A stretch of DNA of 64,000 bases from JBLMZI01 sp050258755 (GCA_050258755.1 JBLMZI010000004.1:558001-622000); one strand, 5' to 3'; shown: positions 8,984-18,733, counted from the first letter of the stretch. The notes: a model not told the origin generated them from the letters alone. Numbers and translations are program-made.

Positions 8984-10294
8984 TTATTTCAGCCGGTCTG
9001 GCACCACGTCATTGCGCAGGAGATCTTGATAGGTTTCTCGTTTGATAATGACCTCCGCATTGCCATCCCCGACCAGTACCATCGCGGGCCGGCCGATTCG
9101 GTTGTAATTCATCGACATGGCGTAATTGTATGCGCCGGTGCTCGCGACCACCAGAATATCGCCAGCCTCTGGCTTAGGAATGGCCAGATCCCGCAACAGC
9201 CAGTCCCCGGATTCACAGCACTTGCCGGCAACGGTTACCGTTTCCTGTGCCGTTTCGTTCATCTTGTTTGCCAGATAGGCCTCGTACTTGGATTCATAGA
9301 GCGCCGGGCGCGGATTGTCCCCCATTCCGCCGTCGACAGCCACATACTTCCGAATCCCAGGAATATCCTTGCTTGAACCAACCGTATAAAGCGTGGTGCC
9401 AGCCGGGGCCACGATGGAACGGCCTGGCTCAACAATCACCTTCGGCATTGCAAGACCTTGTTTTTCAACAATCTTCCGCACAGCTGGCATGAGCGTCCCG
9501 GCCCAGTCGGAGAGCGGCCGCGGCTCGTCTACGGCCGTATAGTAAATCCCAAACCCGCCGCCGAGGTTCAGTTTTTCAGTCACCCAACCGGTTTCCTGAT
9601 GAATTGCGCCGACAAAGCTGATCATCACATCAGCCGCTCCGGCAAACGACTCCAGTTCAAAGATCTGCGAACCGATATGGCAGTGGATGCCAACATAAGT
9701 CAGGTTGTCACATTCCTGTAAGGCCTTCACCGCCGTCATTGCCTGTCCATTTGGCAGCGTAAAGCCAAATTTGCTGTCGATCTGTCCGGTCTTTATGTAT
9801 TCGTGGGTGTGTGCCTCAATCCCCGGGCTGATTCGGAGCATTACCGCCTGCTTTTTCCCGAGGGACCTGCAGATCGAATCCAAGAGCTTCATTTCATGGA
9901 AATTATCCACGACGATCGTGCCAATTCCCGCTTCGACCGCCATTTTCAGTTCATCAGCCGTTTTGTTGTTGCCGTGAAAATAGATCAGACTGCGGGGAAA
10001 ATCAACCGACAGCGCAGTAAAAAGTTCACCCCCGGAAACGACATCTAGGCCGAGCCCTTCCTCCTTGACAATGGCGCATAGAGCAGCTGTGCACAAGGCC
10101 TTGCTGGCATACAGTACCTCATTGGGTCCGTGCTGATCGAATGCATTTTTGATCTCGCGGCAGTTCCGGCGAAAAGCCGCTTCATCGATCACATAAAGCG
10201 GAGTCCCAAAGTCGCTGGCCAGATCCAGGGTATCCACGCCGCCAATTTCCAGGTGTCCTGCGGGGTTGATTTTCATCGTACCGATCAGTTTCAC
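8984..10294 (-). CDS. lysA: Diaminopimelate decarboxylase
   Basis: This 436-residue fold-III PLP enzyme makes L-lysine from meso-diaminopimelate, the last step of the DAP pathway. The PLP lysine is in Y-A-S-K-A. Other family motifs are H-C-H-I-G-S-Q, the phosphate loop G-G-G-F-G-I, E-P-G-R-S, the dimer active-site motif C-E-S-G-D and Y-N-Y-A-M-S. Length is normal for the family. The start is GTG 10294 with GAGGTG about 9 nt upstream. No other lysine genes are nearby; it seems to be transcribed alone, bounded by terminators. Confidence 0.95.
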   Translation of the reverse strand: MKLIGTMKINPAGHLEIGGVDTLDLASDFGTPLYVIDEAAFRRNCREIKNAFDQHGPNEVLYASKALCTAALCAIVKEEGLGLDVVSGGELFTALSVDFPRSLIYFHGNNKTADELKMAVEAGIGTIVVDNFHEMKLLDSICRSLGKKQAVMLRISPGIEAHTHEYIKTGQIDSKFGFTLPNGQAMTAVKALQECDNLTYVGIHCHIGSQIFELESFAGAADVMISFVGAIHQETGWVTEKLNLGGGFGIYYTAVDEPRPLSDWAGTLMPAVRKIVEKQGLAMPKVIVEPGRSIVAPAGTTLYTVGSSKDIPGIRKYVAVDGGMGDNPRPALYESKYEAYLANKMNETAQETVTVAGKCCESGDWLLRDLAIPKPEAGDILVVASTGAYNYAMSMNYNRIGRPAMVLVGDGNAEVIIKRETYQDLLRNDVVPDRLK

Positions 10295-10325
10295 TTGACT
10301 ACACCTCGTTTTTTGATTTGCATTG

Positions 10326-10358
10326 ATGAAAAACGGCTATTGTCGGAACAATAGCCGT
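10326..10358 (-). terminator. Rho-independent terminator after trpB
   Basis: A 10-bp perfect stem (10333-10342 with 10349-10358) is followed on the minus strand by TTTTCATC. It lies between trpB and lysA. Confidence 0.75.
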
Positions 10359-10401
10359 AAACACTGGCATCATCTTATCATCCGGGAAAAAAACATGTCA
10401 A

Positions 10402-11766
10402 TTACACCGTTTTAGGGAGATTGGCCAAACTGCGTTCCAATTCTTCCTGGGTGAATTCCACATCCGTCATTTGTCCGGACAAATAATTCTCATAGGCGGT
10501 CAGGTCAAAGTGTCCGTGTCCGGAAAGACCAAACAGAATGCACTTTGCTTCGCCCGTTTCTTTGCAGCGCAGGGCTTCGTCAATCGCTGCCCGGATCGCA
10601 TGCGACGATTCCGGAGCCGGCAGAATGGCTTCGTTCTGCGCAAACATGACAGCGGCCTCAAAGACCGATGTCTGCCCAACCGCAACCGCGTCAATCAATT
10701 TGTCATGGTACAGCCGGCTAACCAGCGGGGAATCACCGTGGTACCGAAGGCCGCCGGCATGGATGCCTGGAGGCATAAATTCGGCCCCGAGCGTGTACAT
10801 CTTGACGATGGGCGCAAGACCGGCAACATCGCCGTAGTCATACGCATATACCCCTTGGGTCAGGGTCGGGCAGGCCAGCGGTTCCACCGCAACCAGTCGG
10901 ACGTTCTTACCCTGTAGTTTATCAGGAATAAACGGGAAGGTCAGACCGGCAAAGTTGGTGCCGCCGCCGCAGCACGCGAACACGACATCCGGATACTCAT
11001 CAATCATCTCAAGCTGAAGCCGGGCTTCCTGGCCAATCACGGTCTGGTGCAGACAGACGTGGTTGAGCACACTGCCGAGCGCATAATTAGTGTCTTCACG
11101 GCTGGCCGCGTCTTCCACGGCTTCGCTGATCGCAATCCCCAAGCTGCCTTTGGAATCCGGGTATTTTTCGAGGATCTGCCGGCCGGATGCGGTTCTGGGA
11201 CTCGGGCTGGCAATGACTTCCGCACCGTACACCTCCATAATATTCCGGCGATACGGTTTCTGCTCAAAGCTGACTTTGACCATGTAAACCGTACATTCCA
11301 TATCAAAAAGCTTGGTGGCCAGGGACATTGCGGTCCCCCATTGGCCAGCGCCGGTCTCGGTAGCGATCCGCTTGATTCCGGCGGCTTTGTTGTAAAATGC
11401 CTGCGGCAGCGCGGTATTCAGCTTATGGCTGCCAACCGGGCTGACCCCTTCATATTTGTAATAGATCCTGGCCGGGGTCCCAAGCGCTTTTTCCAACCGC
11501 CGGGCCCGCATTAACGGCGAAGGCCGCCAGAGCTTGTACATCTCGCGGATCTCTTCCGGAATCTCGATAAACCGTTCAGTGGAAACCTCCTGTTCAATCA
11601 GACCCATCGGAAAAATTGGCGTTAAGTCCGGCGGAGCCAGGGGCTCTTTGGTGGCCGGACTGAGTCCGGGATCGGGCAGATTGGGCATGTCCGCCTGGAT
11701 GTTGTACCAAAACTTCGGAATCTTGTCGTCAGGAAGGATGACTTTTGTGACAGAATCTCTACTCAT
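10402..11766 (-). CDS. trpB: TrpB2-type tryptophan synthase beta chain
   Basis: This 454-residue PLP enzyme belongs to the TrpB2 branch, which is longer than TrpB1 and has an N-terminal extension. The PLP lysine is in G-S-H-K-L-N and the phosphate loop is C-G-G-G-T-N. TrpB2 proteins condense indole or a related donor with serine and usually act without TrpA. No trpA or other trp gene is nearby, which fits this. ATG 11766 has GAGAGGAGAG upstream; the frame stays open to 11865 without support. It may salvage indole rather than serve de novo synthesis. Confidence 0.9.
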   Translation of the reverse strand: MSRDSVTKVILPDDKIPKFWYNIQADMPNLPDPGLSPATKEPLAPPDLTPIFPMGLIEQEVSTERFIEIPEEIREMYKLWRPSPLMRARRLEKALGTPARIYYKYEGVSPVGSHKLNTALPQAFYNKAAGIKRIATETGAGQWGTAMSLATKLFDMECTVYMVKVSFEQKPYRRNIMEVYGAEVIASPSPRTASGRQILEKYPDSKGSLGIAISEAVEDAASREDTNYALGSVLNHVCLHQTVIGQEARLQLEMIDEYPDVVFACCGGGTNFAGLTFPFIPDKLQGKNVRLVAVEPLACPTLTQGVYAYDYGDVAGLAPIVKMYTLGAEFMPPGIHAGGLRYHGDSPLVSRLYHDKLIDAVAVGQTSVFEAAVMFAQNEAILPAPESSHAIRAAIDEALRCKETGEAKCILFGLSGHGHFDLTAYENYLSGQMTDVEFTQEELERSLANLPKTV

Positions 11767-11875
11767 CTGTTCTTCTCTCCTCTCAGCTCTTTGAGAAAAT
11801 TCGGCCCGAAAGCCAAATATCATTTTAGCACGCGGTTTGGGGCAGTGGCAAGAGGATCTGCCCATTTACGCAATG

Positions 11876-11904
11876 AGGGCATTGGAACCCCGCTCCAATG
11901 CCCT
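11876..11904. terminator. Hairpin after the large repeat protein gene (candidate terminator)
   Basis: A perfect 11-bp stem (11876-11886 with 11894-11904) has a 7-nt loop. There is no T-run on the minus-strand side, so termination there would be weak or factor-assisted. Confidence 0.45.
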
Positions 11905-11926
11905 TGACGGCCTTTTAGGAAACTGT

Positions 11927-14900
11927 TTAGTTGACAAAGTCTACAGTAAGATTACTTCGGGAATACCCGCTGACAATGGCTGCATTTCCAGCCGCGAAAG
12001 CCGTATTTGTGAATGTAATGGTCAGGTTTCCGGTGTTGGCCCCTCGGAAATGCGGATTCGCAGTACCGATCAGAGTGACTGACAACGTTGTGCCCGAAGT
12101 CCTGGTCACAACCGCGGTCAAGCCGACCGGCACATTCGCTGTCGTAACCTTTCCGAGGGCAACGAGGTCATCCCCATTGCCGCCGGTAAATGTGTCCCCT
12201 GCCAGCGTTATTACAATCGGTGACGAATTGTCGATGCTACCCGTGTTATCGGCTGCTTCGAAGAAACCTCCTGCGGAATAGGTCAACGTTGGATCGCTGA
12301 AACTGACCGACAGAGCCATAGCCGTGTTGTTGACCTGAGCTGCGTCAGACGTGGCGAATGCGGACGACTGAAACGCCAGCGTCATGTTAGTGACGCCATT
12401 TCCCGAATTATGCTGGGCCGCATTGCCGTTGAGTCCGACAGTAATCGTGTGGGCACCGGACCGAACCGCTGTCACCGTGAGTCCCGCAGGCTGGTTGCTT
12501 ACGAGAATCTTGCCCGCTGCCACGAAATCGTCTCCAGTGATTCCCGAAAACAGATCCCCGGTCAACGTGACGGTCACGGTCCCGCTGATGGAGCCATCAT
12601 TTGCGCCAGCCTCACTAAACCCGCTCGCTGAAGCGCTTAAACCTGGATCGATAAAGATGACGTCGAATTCCTGGCTCGTCTCCGATACCTGGGCAGCATT
12701 ACCGCTGGTGAACGCGCTGTTCTGATAAGTAAGCCGGATCCCCCTGACCGAATCGGCCGAATTATGGGCAGTTGCGACACCGGTCAATCCGAAGGTCAGC
12801 GTTGTCGCCGAGGTTCGAGTTAAAACCGCTGTTAATCCGGCCGGCAGCGCACTGACTGAAACTTTGGGCGCAAAGTTCTCACCATCCGCCCCGGCAAAGG
12901 TGTCCCCGGTTAAGGTCACTGTAATTGGACTGCCGAACGTCCCGTCATTATTCGATGATTCGGTCAGCATAACCCCGGAGTAGATGAGTTCGGGATTCTG
13001 GAACGAAACCTTCAAATTCGTTTTTTCCTGGTTATTAACTGCCGCCGCATCATTGCCAACGAACGCGTTGTCGTAGAATTTGAAACCCAAGGTGGATACG
13101 CTGTTCGTGGCCTGATGATTAGTAACCGTTCCGGTTAGGGTTACCGAGATTGTCTGAGATCCGGTCTTTTTCGCCACAACCGTCAAGCCGCTTGGAACGT
13201 TAGTAACACCCATCCTGCCCAGCGCAACAAAATCGTCATTCACGCTGCCAGTGAATGTCTCTCCGGTCAATCGGATGATCATCGGTTCGTCATTATCAAT
13301 GGTGCCATTGTTGGCGGCGGCCTCAACAAACTCGGTATTATCGTAGCTGATCCCTGGGGCGATGAACCGGACTTCGATATTGCCTTTCGTCGCATTCTGG
13401 TAGTTGGACGAGGTGCCCCCGCTGAACGCCGCATTTTGGAAAGCAAACGTAACATCGGTCCGATTGTGGGACGGATTGTTCAGGGTTGCCTTGCCGACCA
13501 GTGTAACCTCAATCCGGATTGCGCTGATCCGTTTCGCCACCGCGGTTAATCCCGCCGGCAAATTGGTCACCACCAATTTCCCGGTGCTAACAAAGTCTTC
13601 CTCGTATGCCCCGGAAAAAGCCCCTTCAGCCAGTGTGATTACCATCGGTGACGAATTATCGATTGAACCATCATTTGCCCCTGTTTCGTTAAAAACGCTG
13701 GTCCCGTAATTGATTCCGGCGTCTTTAAATGTTACCCCGAGGGTCGACCGGGACGATTGACTGACGCTTTCGGCAGAACCGCCGGCAAAGGCCGTATCCA
13801 GGAAGCGCAAGCTCATGTTGGTGACATTGTTGGCAATGGCGTGGTTGGTCGCTTGACCGGTCAGCGTGACCGCTACGCTCGCCGGCGCGGTTTTAACCAC
13901 AGACATGGTCAATCCGGCGGGGACATTGGCAGTCTGTATTTTGTTCGTCGTTACAAGATCCTCATATTGTTCACCGGTGAAGGTGTCGCCGGTTAACGTA
14001 ATAGACAGCGGATTGCTGTTGTCAATCGCTCCCGTATTTCCGGAATTTTCATGGAAGGTTCCCGCTCCCCAACTCAGGCTTCGGGTGACTGAATTCACAA
14101 CGACCCCGAAGCTCCGCGTCCCGGCCTGAAAACCAGGTTTGGAGGCCGTAATCGTTATAATGGCTTTTCCGTTCGCAATGCCGGTGAGCGAAATCGCGTT
14201 GCCGTTCAAAACGGCCGTTACAACTGAACTGTTACTGCTGGAAACGGTTTTCTGGGCGTCCGACAGCCCGTTGGCCAGCAGCACTTCCTTGGTCTGCCCG
14301 ACCGTAATGATCGGAATCTTTATGGAGCTGATGGTAATTACGTTTGAAGCGTTTCCGGAAATCGTAATGGTTGGGGGCGGCTCCTCCAAGTTCTCTTCTG
14401 CGATCAAAGTATTGGGCGTGGTTGCGGTCGCCGTTGGCACCGTTATGTTCACCGGAACGGGAGGTGTCATGGTGGTTTGCTGGTTCGGCATAGCGGTATT
14501 ACCGGCAATTCTAGGATCCAATGCAATCATCGCATTCACCAGTTCAGGTGCTCTAATTCCGTTCACCGCCAGTTTCCCGTCCACCGAACAGATCACTTTG
14601 GGCGATACGGTTACATTCGGGACATCCTGTTCGATCATCCCGCCAGATGTGTAAAAATAAGCATTATGTACGATACCGCTTCCAGTCACGGAACCCGGAG
14701 CGTTCATGCGAACATTATTGACCACTGCCGCGCTTTCAAGCGAAATTGTCGAACCAGGCGCACCAATGGCTACATTTTGAATATGAGCGTTGGTTTTTAC
14801 CGTGGCCGGGCCATCCAGTTTCAATACCCCAACCAGGGCTTTGCTGCCCAAGATTACGCTTGTCCCAACTCCGCTGCCGGTTACTGAAAGCTGCCCCACC

Positions 14901-15616
14901 GTTCCCTGGTCAGCCCGCACCGAAGCCAATGGGGATTCGACCTGGATCTGGTCAGCCGAACCAAGCAGCACCGCGGCAGATTTCACCGCCGCTACCCGTA
15001 CAATTTCAAACGATCCTCGAAGCTCGGTTTGGGCGCCGGCCGGGGTGGTCACGATGACGTTTTGAAATCCAACCGGCAGAATTCCCGACTCTTCCAGGGT
15101 TGCCGGAGTCCTGGTAGTCACCGTGTTGATCTTGCTGCCCGCGGAGGCCAGCAGCCGGACGGTCGTCCGGTTCGGTTTGTTGATTTCAACCTTCGGCAGG
15201 ATCGATGATTTAATCTGAATACTTTTCGGGCCGCCTCCCCGCACGTAAGTCGTGCCGGTCACTTGAACCTGATTCAAGGTACAGTTCCCGTTTCCGATCG
15301 ATTCCATAATATAAAGGTTTCCTTGAATCAAGGTGTTCGATAAGGTGGTATTATTCCGGGTAATCTTTACATTCCCGCGAACAACCTTCATTTTTACCTT
15401 GGGCGCCGCTGCGCTCGGTTTGGCTGCCTTGGCGTTTTTCGTTACAGGTTGCGCAACCAAAACGGTTTTCTTACTTGGCGTTTTCTTCTTGGTCACTGTT
15501 TTGGTTTGGCCGGGTACGTTCCAAAGCGTCAAGGAAAAAAACAGGATGACTAGAATGGAAATAATCTTTATAGGCCCGGTTTGCCTTCGTTGTTGACATC
15601 CATGCTGCATCTGCAT
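11927..15616 (-). CDS. Very large exported protein with beta-helix-like region, Ig-like domain and six C-terminal repeats
   Basis: This protein of about 1229 residues opens with a basic segment and a hydrophobic helix (signal peptide or anchor), then a Lys/Ala/Pro-rich linker. A region of about 260 residues of short V/I/T/G-rich repeats follows, like a right-handed beta-helix. A BIG2-like Ig module is next (V-G-Q-T-K-E-V ... G-K-A-I-I-T-I-T). Six tandem units of 116-121 residues then run to the last codon. I see no LPXTG, SLH or other wall anchor. It is probably secreted or membrane-tethered and may be adhesive or structural; this is inference. The start is uncertain: ATG 15616 has AGGAAAAG upstream, while the frame is open to 15658. 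Confidence 0.75.
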   Translation of the reverse strand: MQMQHGCQQRRQTGPIKIISILVILFFSLTLWNVPGQTKTVTKKKTPSKKTVLVAQPVTKNAKAAKPSAAAPKVKMKVVRGNVKITRNNTTLSNTLIQGNLYIMESIGNGNCTLNQVQVTGTTYVRGGGPKSIQIKSSILPKVEINKPNRTTVRLLASAGSKINTVTTRTPATLEESGILPVGFQNVIVTTPAGAQTELRGSFEIVRVAAVKSAAVLLGSADQIQVESPLASVRADQGTVGQLSVTGSGVGTSVILGSKALVGVLKLDGPATVKTNAHIQNVAIGAPGSTISLESAAVVNNVRMNAPGSVTGSGIVHNAYFYTSGGMIEQDVPNVTVSPKVICSVDGKLAVNGIRAPELVNAMIALDPRIAGNTAMPNQQTTMTPPVPVNITVPTATATTPNTLIAEENLEEPPPTITISGNASNVITISSIKIPIITVGQTKEVLLANGLSDAQKTVSSSNSSVVTAVLNGNAISLTGIANGKAIITITASKPGFQAGTRSFGVVVNSVTRSLSWGAGTFHENSGNTGAIDNSNPLSITLTGDTFTGEQYEDLVTTNKIQTANVPAGLTMSVVKTAPASVAVTLTGQATNHAIANNVTNMSLRFLDTAFAGGSAESVSQSSRSTLGVTFKDAGINYGTSVFNETGANDGSIDNSSPMVITLAEGAFSGAYEEDFVSTGKLVVTNLPAGLTAVAKRISAIRIEVTLVGKATLNNPSHNRTDVTFAFQNAAFSGGTSSNYQNATKGNIEVRFIAPGISYDNTEFVEAAANNGTIDNDEPMIIRLTGETFTGSVNDDFVALGRMGVTNVPSGLTVVAKKTGSQTISVTLTGTVTNHQATNSVSTLGFKFYDNAFVGNDAAAVNNQEKTNLKVSFQNPELIYSGVMLTESSNNDGTFGSPITVTLTGDTFAGADGENFAPKVSVSALPAGLTAVLTRTSATTLTFGLTGVATAHNSADSVRGIRLTYQNSAFTSGNAAQVSETSQEFDVIFIDPGLSASASGFSEAGANDGSISGTVTVTLTGDLFSGITGDDFVAAGKILVSNQPAGLTVTAVRSGAHTITVGLNGNAAQHNSGNGVTNMTLAFQSSAFATSDAAQVNNTAMALSVSFSDPTLTYSAGGFFEAADNTGSIDNSSPIVITLAGDTFTGGNGDDLVALGKVTTANVPVGLTAVVTRTSGTTLSVTLIGTANPHFRGANTGNLTITFTNTAFAAGNAAIVSGYSRSNLTVDFVN
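11930..14077 (-). repeat. Six tandem coding repeats of about 350-360 bp
   Basis: Units read on the minus strand are 13715-14077, 13352-13714, 12989-13351, 12641-12988, 12287-12640 and 11930-12286. Each encodes 116-121 residues with the pattern F-x-E-x-x-x-N-x-G-[ST]-I-[DS] ... T-L-[TA]-G-[DE]-x-F-[TS]-G ... V-P-x-G-L-T. The units have diverged considerably, so the array is old rather than a recent expansion. Confidence 0.9.
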
Positions 15617-15707
15617 CAACCACACTTTTCCTGAATAGTCATACAATAATGATACCACTGCAGCATGTTAGAATGAAGCGTTATTGATCATTTTCGTTGA
15701 TAATCGG

Positions 15708-16691
15708 TCAGGCTGGCTCCAGAATACTGGCTGTCTGTCCCGCGCTGCGTTCCCATTTCCGGCAGCGGTCGCCCCAAAAGGCCAACGAAATTCCGTCACG
15801 TTCGATGGAAACCACCTCACACTGGTTTGGGCAACCGTCGCAGAGCCGGCTGACGCTCGCGAAGGACCCGTCACAGACATAAGCAAAACCCTTAAATTTG
15901 GATTGGCTCCCGCTTTGACGGCCCAGCAGTGCGGCACCGAGCGCACCCATAACGGCGTGGTGTTCCGGCACATACACCGGCTGTCCCAATTCGGCTTCGA
16001 ATGCCTGGCGCATGCCGGGATTGGCAGCAACACCGCCCTGAAACACGACCGGCGCCTCCAATCGCTTCCCATGCGCCAGATTGTTGAGAAAGTTTCGCGC
16101 CAGGGCCTGGCACAGCCCGGCTAGAATATCCTCAACCGGGTAACCGGCCTGCTGCTTATGGATCATGTCCGACTCGGCAAAGACGCCGCAGCGTCCTGCA
16201 ATTCGGGCAGGTTTCGAAGAAGAAACCGCAAGCTCGCCGAATGCTTCGATTGGGATTCCGAGCCGCATCGCCTGCTGGTCCAGAAACGAACCGGTTCCTG
16301 CGGCACACACAGTATTCATCGCGAAATCAACCACCACGCCGTCCCGCAAGAGTATTAGTTTTGAGTCCTGTCCACCGATTTCCAATATTGTGCGCGCATC
16401 GGGGACTGACCGCAGCGCACCGACTGCGTGGGCGGTGATTTCGTTGCGGACTGCGTCGGCTCCGACGATAACCGCGGCTAGATTCCGGCCGCTCCCGGTT
16501 GTTCCGACCCCTGCGACTGATACCGGATCGATCCGCTCGCCAAGAATTCGGGCAGCCTGTTGAACTGCTTGAACTGGATTTCCCCGGGTTCGCAAATAGA
16601 TGCTGTGCCGGACCGAGCCGGCCGCATCAAGGGCCACCGCCTTGGTCGTTACTGACCCGACATCAATGCCAAGATAAACAGGTGCTGTCAT
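15708..16691 (-). CDS. Acyl-CoA dehydratase activase (BadF/BadG/BcrA/BcrD ATPase family)
   Basis: This 327-residue ASKHA-fold ATPase is of the HgdC-like activase type, which uses ATP hydrolysis to push an electron into a 2-hydroxyacyl-CoA dehydratase or a related Fe-S enzyme. Visible motifs are G-I-D-V-G-S-V-T-T-K, E-I-G-G-Q-D-S-K, and the Fe-S cluster cysteines in C-A-A-G-T-G-S-F and G-R-C-G-V-F. An extra C-terminal C-D-G-C-P-N-Q-C motif suggests an additional metal site. Its first 29 bp overlap the next gene upstream, so the two are translationally coupled. Confidence 0.85.
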   Translation of the reverse strand: MTAPVYLGIDVGSVTTKAVALDAAGSVRHSIYLRTRGNPVQAVQQAARILGERIDPVSVAGVGTTGSGRNLAAVIVGADAVRNEITAHAVGALRSVPDARTILEIGGQDSKLILLRDGVVVDFAMNTVCAAGTGSFLDQQAMRLGIPIEAFGELAVSSSKPARIAGRCGVFAESDMIHKQQAGYPVEDILAGLCQALARNFLNNLAHGKRLEAPVVFQGGVAANPGMRQAFEAELGQPVYVPEHHAVMGALGAALLGRQSGSQSKFKGFAYVCDGSFASVSRLCDGCPNQCEVVSIERDGISLAFWGDRCRKWERSAGQTASILEPA

Positions 16692-17778
16692 GGCTTACCC
16701 CTCCTTGATCGCGCCACCGAACCATATCGGTGAAGGCTTCCAGTCTGGTCACAAGTCCGGCTTCTCCGGCATGTTCATCAAAGTACACCGTCATGATCGG
16801 CACCCCGGTTTCCTCCTGGACCCTCGGCAGAATAGCCTGGGCGACGATTTCCGGCATGCAGGTCAACGGCCCGATCTGGATCACGCCATCAACCTGCTCC
16901 CTGGCTAGCAGGGCCGCACAGGCAACAGTTTCACAGCCGTGCCCCCCGACAAAATAATTTAAATACGGCCGGGCCAGCGGCATAACATCGCGGAAACTCA
17001 TCGATCGAAACAATCCGCCAAAAATGTGATCGTTCATCCACTGGCTCAGGGTGACCGGGCGAACAACCTCAACGCCCATCCGCCCGAGATGAGTCATGAT
17101 CTCACCATTTGCAGCCGGTTCCAAGAGGGTATAGATTTCACCCACCAGTCCAATCCGTGGAATCAATGCAGGTTCGGGATTCAGAAGCTGTTGCCAGCCA
17201 TCCTGAGCCTCTTGTTCAGCTGCCTCCGCTTCGTTCTTGTTCTGTGCCGCATCCACAGCCTTCAAAGCTTTTCGGTAAATACTCTGACAGGCCGCCGCAT
17301 CGATTGAACGGGGTAAATAATACAACTGCCGCTGTTCCAGCCGGTCAACCACATTTAGTTTGTGCCACGCCAATCGGACAGCGCGTGCAAAGGTTCTCAA
17401 GGAATTACCATTCTGCAGCCGTTTTAAAAACCCCATGATATTGAGGCGACCGCCATCCGGCGCCTCCAAAACCAGCATGTCGAACGAGAATCCAAGGCTT
17501 CGAAGTATTTCCTCTTCTGCCTTGGCATAATACCCAAATCGGCAAGGCCCCCACCCGCCGCCCATAATAATGGTATCCGCACCGCGTTCCAACGCTTCCA
17601 CAAAGTTGCCCAGGTTGATTTTTAAAGGCAGGCAGGCCGTTTCCGGTGCGTGGGCCATGCCAATTTCAAGGGTTCGCCGGCTGCATGGAGGCGGCGGGAT
17701 CACGTGGAAATGCAGGTCCGTCAGCAGCGATTGCAGGGGGATATAGGCATTCCCCAGATGGGGAAAGGTCACTTTCAT
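16663..17778 (-). CDS. Acyl-CoA dehydratase/activase-related protein (HgdB-like)
   Basis: This 371-residue protein begins with the family-typical M-K-V-T-F-P-H-L-G-N. It belongs with the HgdB-like CoA-dehydratase-related proteins found beside activases. Conserved Cys residues (C-L-P-L-K, G-P-C-R-F, G-C-E-T, and T-C-M-P-E near the end) suggest an Fe-S cluster. It may be the partner the activase reduces; the substrate is unknown. ATG 17778 has GGAGGC 9 nt upstream, so the start is firm even though it lies 113 bp inside the preceding gene. Confidence 0.8.
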   Translation of the reverse strand: MKVTFPHLGNAYIPLQSLLTDLHFHVIPPPPCSRRTLEIGMAHAPETACLPLKINLGNFVEALERGADTIIMGGGWGPCRFGYYAKAEEEILRSLGFSFDMLVLEAPDGGRLNIMGFLKRLQNGNSLRTFARAVRLAWHKLNVVDRLEQRQLYYLPRSIDAAACQSIYRKALKAVDAAQNKNEAEAAEQEAQDGWQQLLNPEPALIPRIGLVGEIYTLLEPAANGEIMTHLGRMGVEVVRPVTLSQWMNDHIFGGLFRSMSFRDVMPLARPYLNYFVGGHGCETVACAALLAREQVDGVIQIGPLTCMPEIVAQAILPRVQEETGVPIMTVYFDEHAGEAGLVTRLEAFTDMVRWRDQGGVSHDSTCLSWH

Positions 17779-18733
17779 GATGCGTTTGCCTCCTGATTAA
17801 GTCGATAAAAGCCTCCAAGCGGGTTTCCAAACCGGCTTCTCCGCTGTGTTCGTCAACGGTCAGGTGGAAAAACGGCTTGGTCATCCGGCGCCGCAGGGTA
17901 TCCACAATAATTGAATCAGGGCCACAGCCAAAACAGGAAATGTAGATCATGCCGTCAATTTGAGGGTTCCGGTTCATCAGATGGGCCGCCCCGCTAGCGT
18001 TGGCGCCGCTGGTCCAAAAGAGACGTTTCGGGAGCGCGAAACGACCTGCGTCTTTGGCTGCCGGGCCCAGCATTTCGGCCGTGACAACGTGCACTCCCAT
18101 CGATCGAAGCCGCTGTGGCGTTCCAAAGTTTAAAACCCGATCATTTACGACATAACTGTGTCCTAAAAGGCCGATCTGCAGTCGGTACGGTTCCGTAGAA
18201 CCAATGGAACGGCCTTCTTCCCGCTCAATCCATTGACCGGCGGTTAGTCCTTCACGATGGGTTTCCGACTCAAAAGTGCTTAAGGCCGAGAAAGAATCCT
18301 GCCAGGCCCGCATAAACCGCCTGCGCGAACCGCCGAGCACATCGGCCAGATGTTCAATTTCCCGTTTTTCAAAGGCAAGGCCCCGCGTACGGTCAACAAC
18401 CGGCGAAAGAACCGGCGGGATATCCCGCTGAAAGGCCCGAATCATGTCCGGAAGCCCCATCAGTTTCGGACAAATATAGTTTCGCGCTTCGTATTGAACT
18501 AACCGGGGAATAAAAAGCGCGTCCACATCAGCATCTGCAAGGGCTCGAACATGCCCGTAGTACGCTTTTACTGGCAGGCACGCCTCACAAACGGACGCAG
18601 CCACGCCGCGCCGCAACATAGCCGGATCGGTTTCGCTGGAGATTTGGATTTCCACACCGGTTTTCTGAAAAAAAGACTTCCAGCGCGGGTAGAGGTGGTA
18701 GAACATCAATCCTCTAGGAATCCCGATTTTCAC
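17666..18733 (-). CDS. DUF2229-type CoA-dehydratase activase-related protein
   Basis: This protein of about 355 residues starts V-K-I-G-I-P-R-G, the DUF2229 opening. It has conserved Cys in C-E-A-C-L-P-V-K and C-F-G-C-G-P, and a D-E-H-S-G-E-A-G-L-E-T-R-L-E-A-F segment also present in its downstream neighbour, so the two are paralogous in part. GTG 18733 has GGGAGGA upstream and overlaps the spoVAEa stop by 4 bp. The C-terminus runs about 38 residues past the normal family end, into the start of the next gene. Function beyond membership of an activase-like system is unknown. Confidence 0.8.
   Translation of the reverse strand: MKIGIPRGLMFYHLYPRWKSFFQKTGVEIQISSETDPAMLRRGVAASVCEACLPVKAYYGHVRALADADVDALFIPRLVQYEARNYICPKLMGLPDMIRAFQRDIPPVLSPVVDRTRGLAFEKREIEHLADVLGGSRRRFMRAWQDSFSALSTFESETHREGLTAGQWIEREEGRSIGSTEPYRLQIGLLGHSYVVNDRVLNFGTPQRLRSMGVHVVTAEMLGPAAKDAGRFALPKRLFWTSGANASGAAHLMNRNPQIDGMIYISCFGCGPDSIIVDTLRRRMTKPFFHLTVDEHSGEAGLETRLEAFIDLIRRQTHHESDLSPSGECLYPPAIAADGPAFPRDPAASMQPANP

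Noticed and set aside
10402..11766. Canonical tryptophan operon gene
   Set aside because: The length and N-terminal extension fit TrpB2, and no trpA or other trp gene is adjacent.
11930..14077. Regularly spaced repeats, considered as a CRISPR-like array
   Set aside because: Units are 350-360 bp, diverged and in one open reading frame, so they are protein domain repeats.
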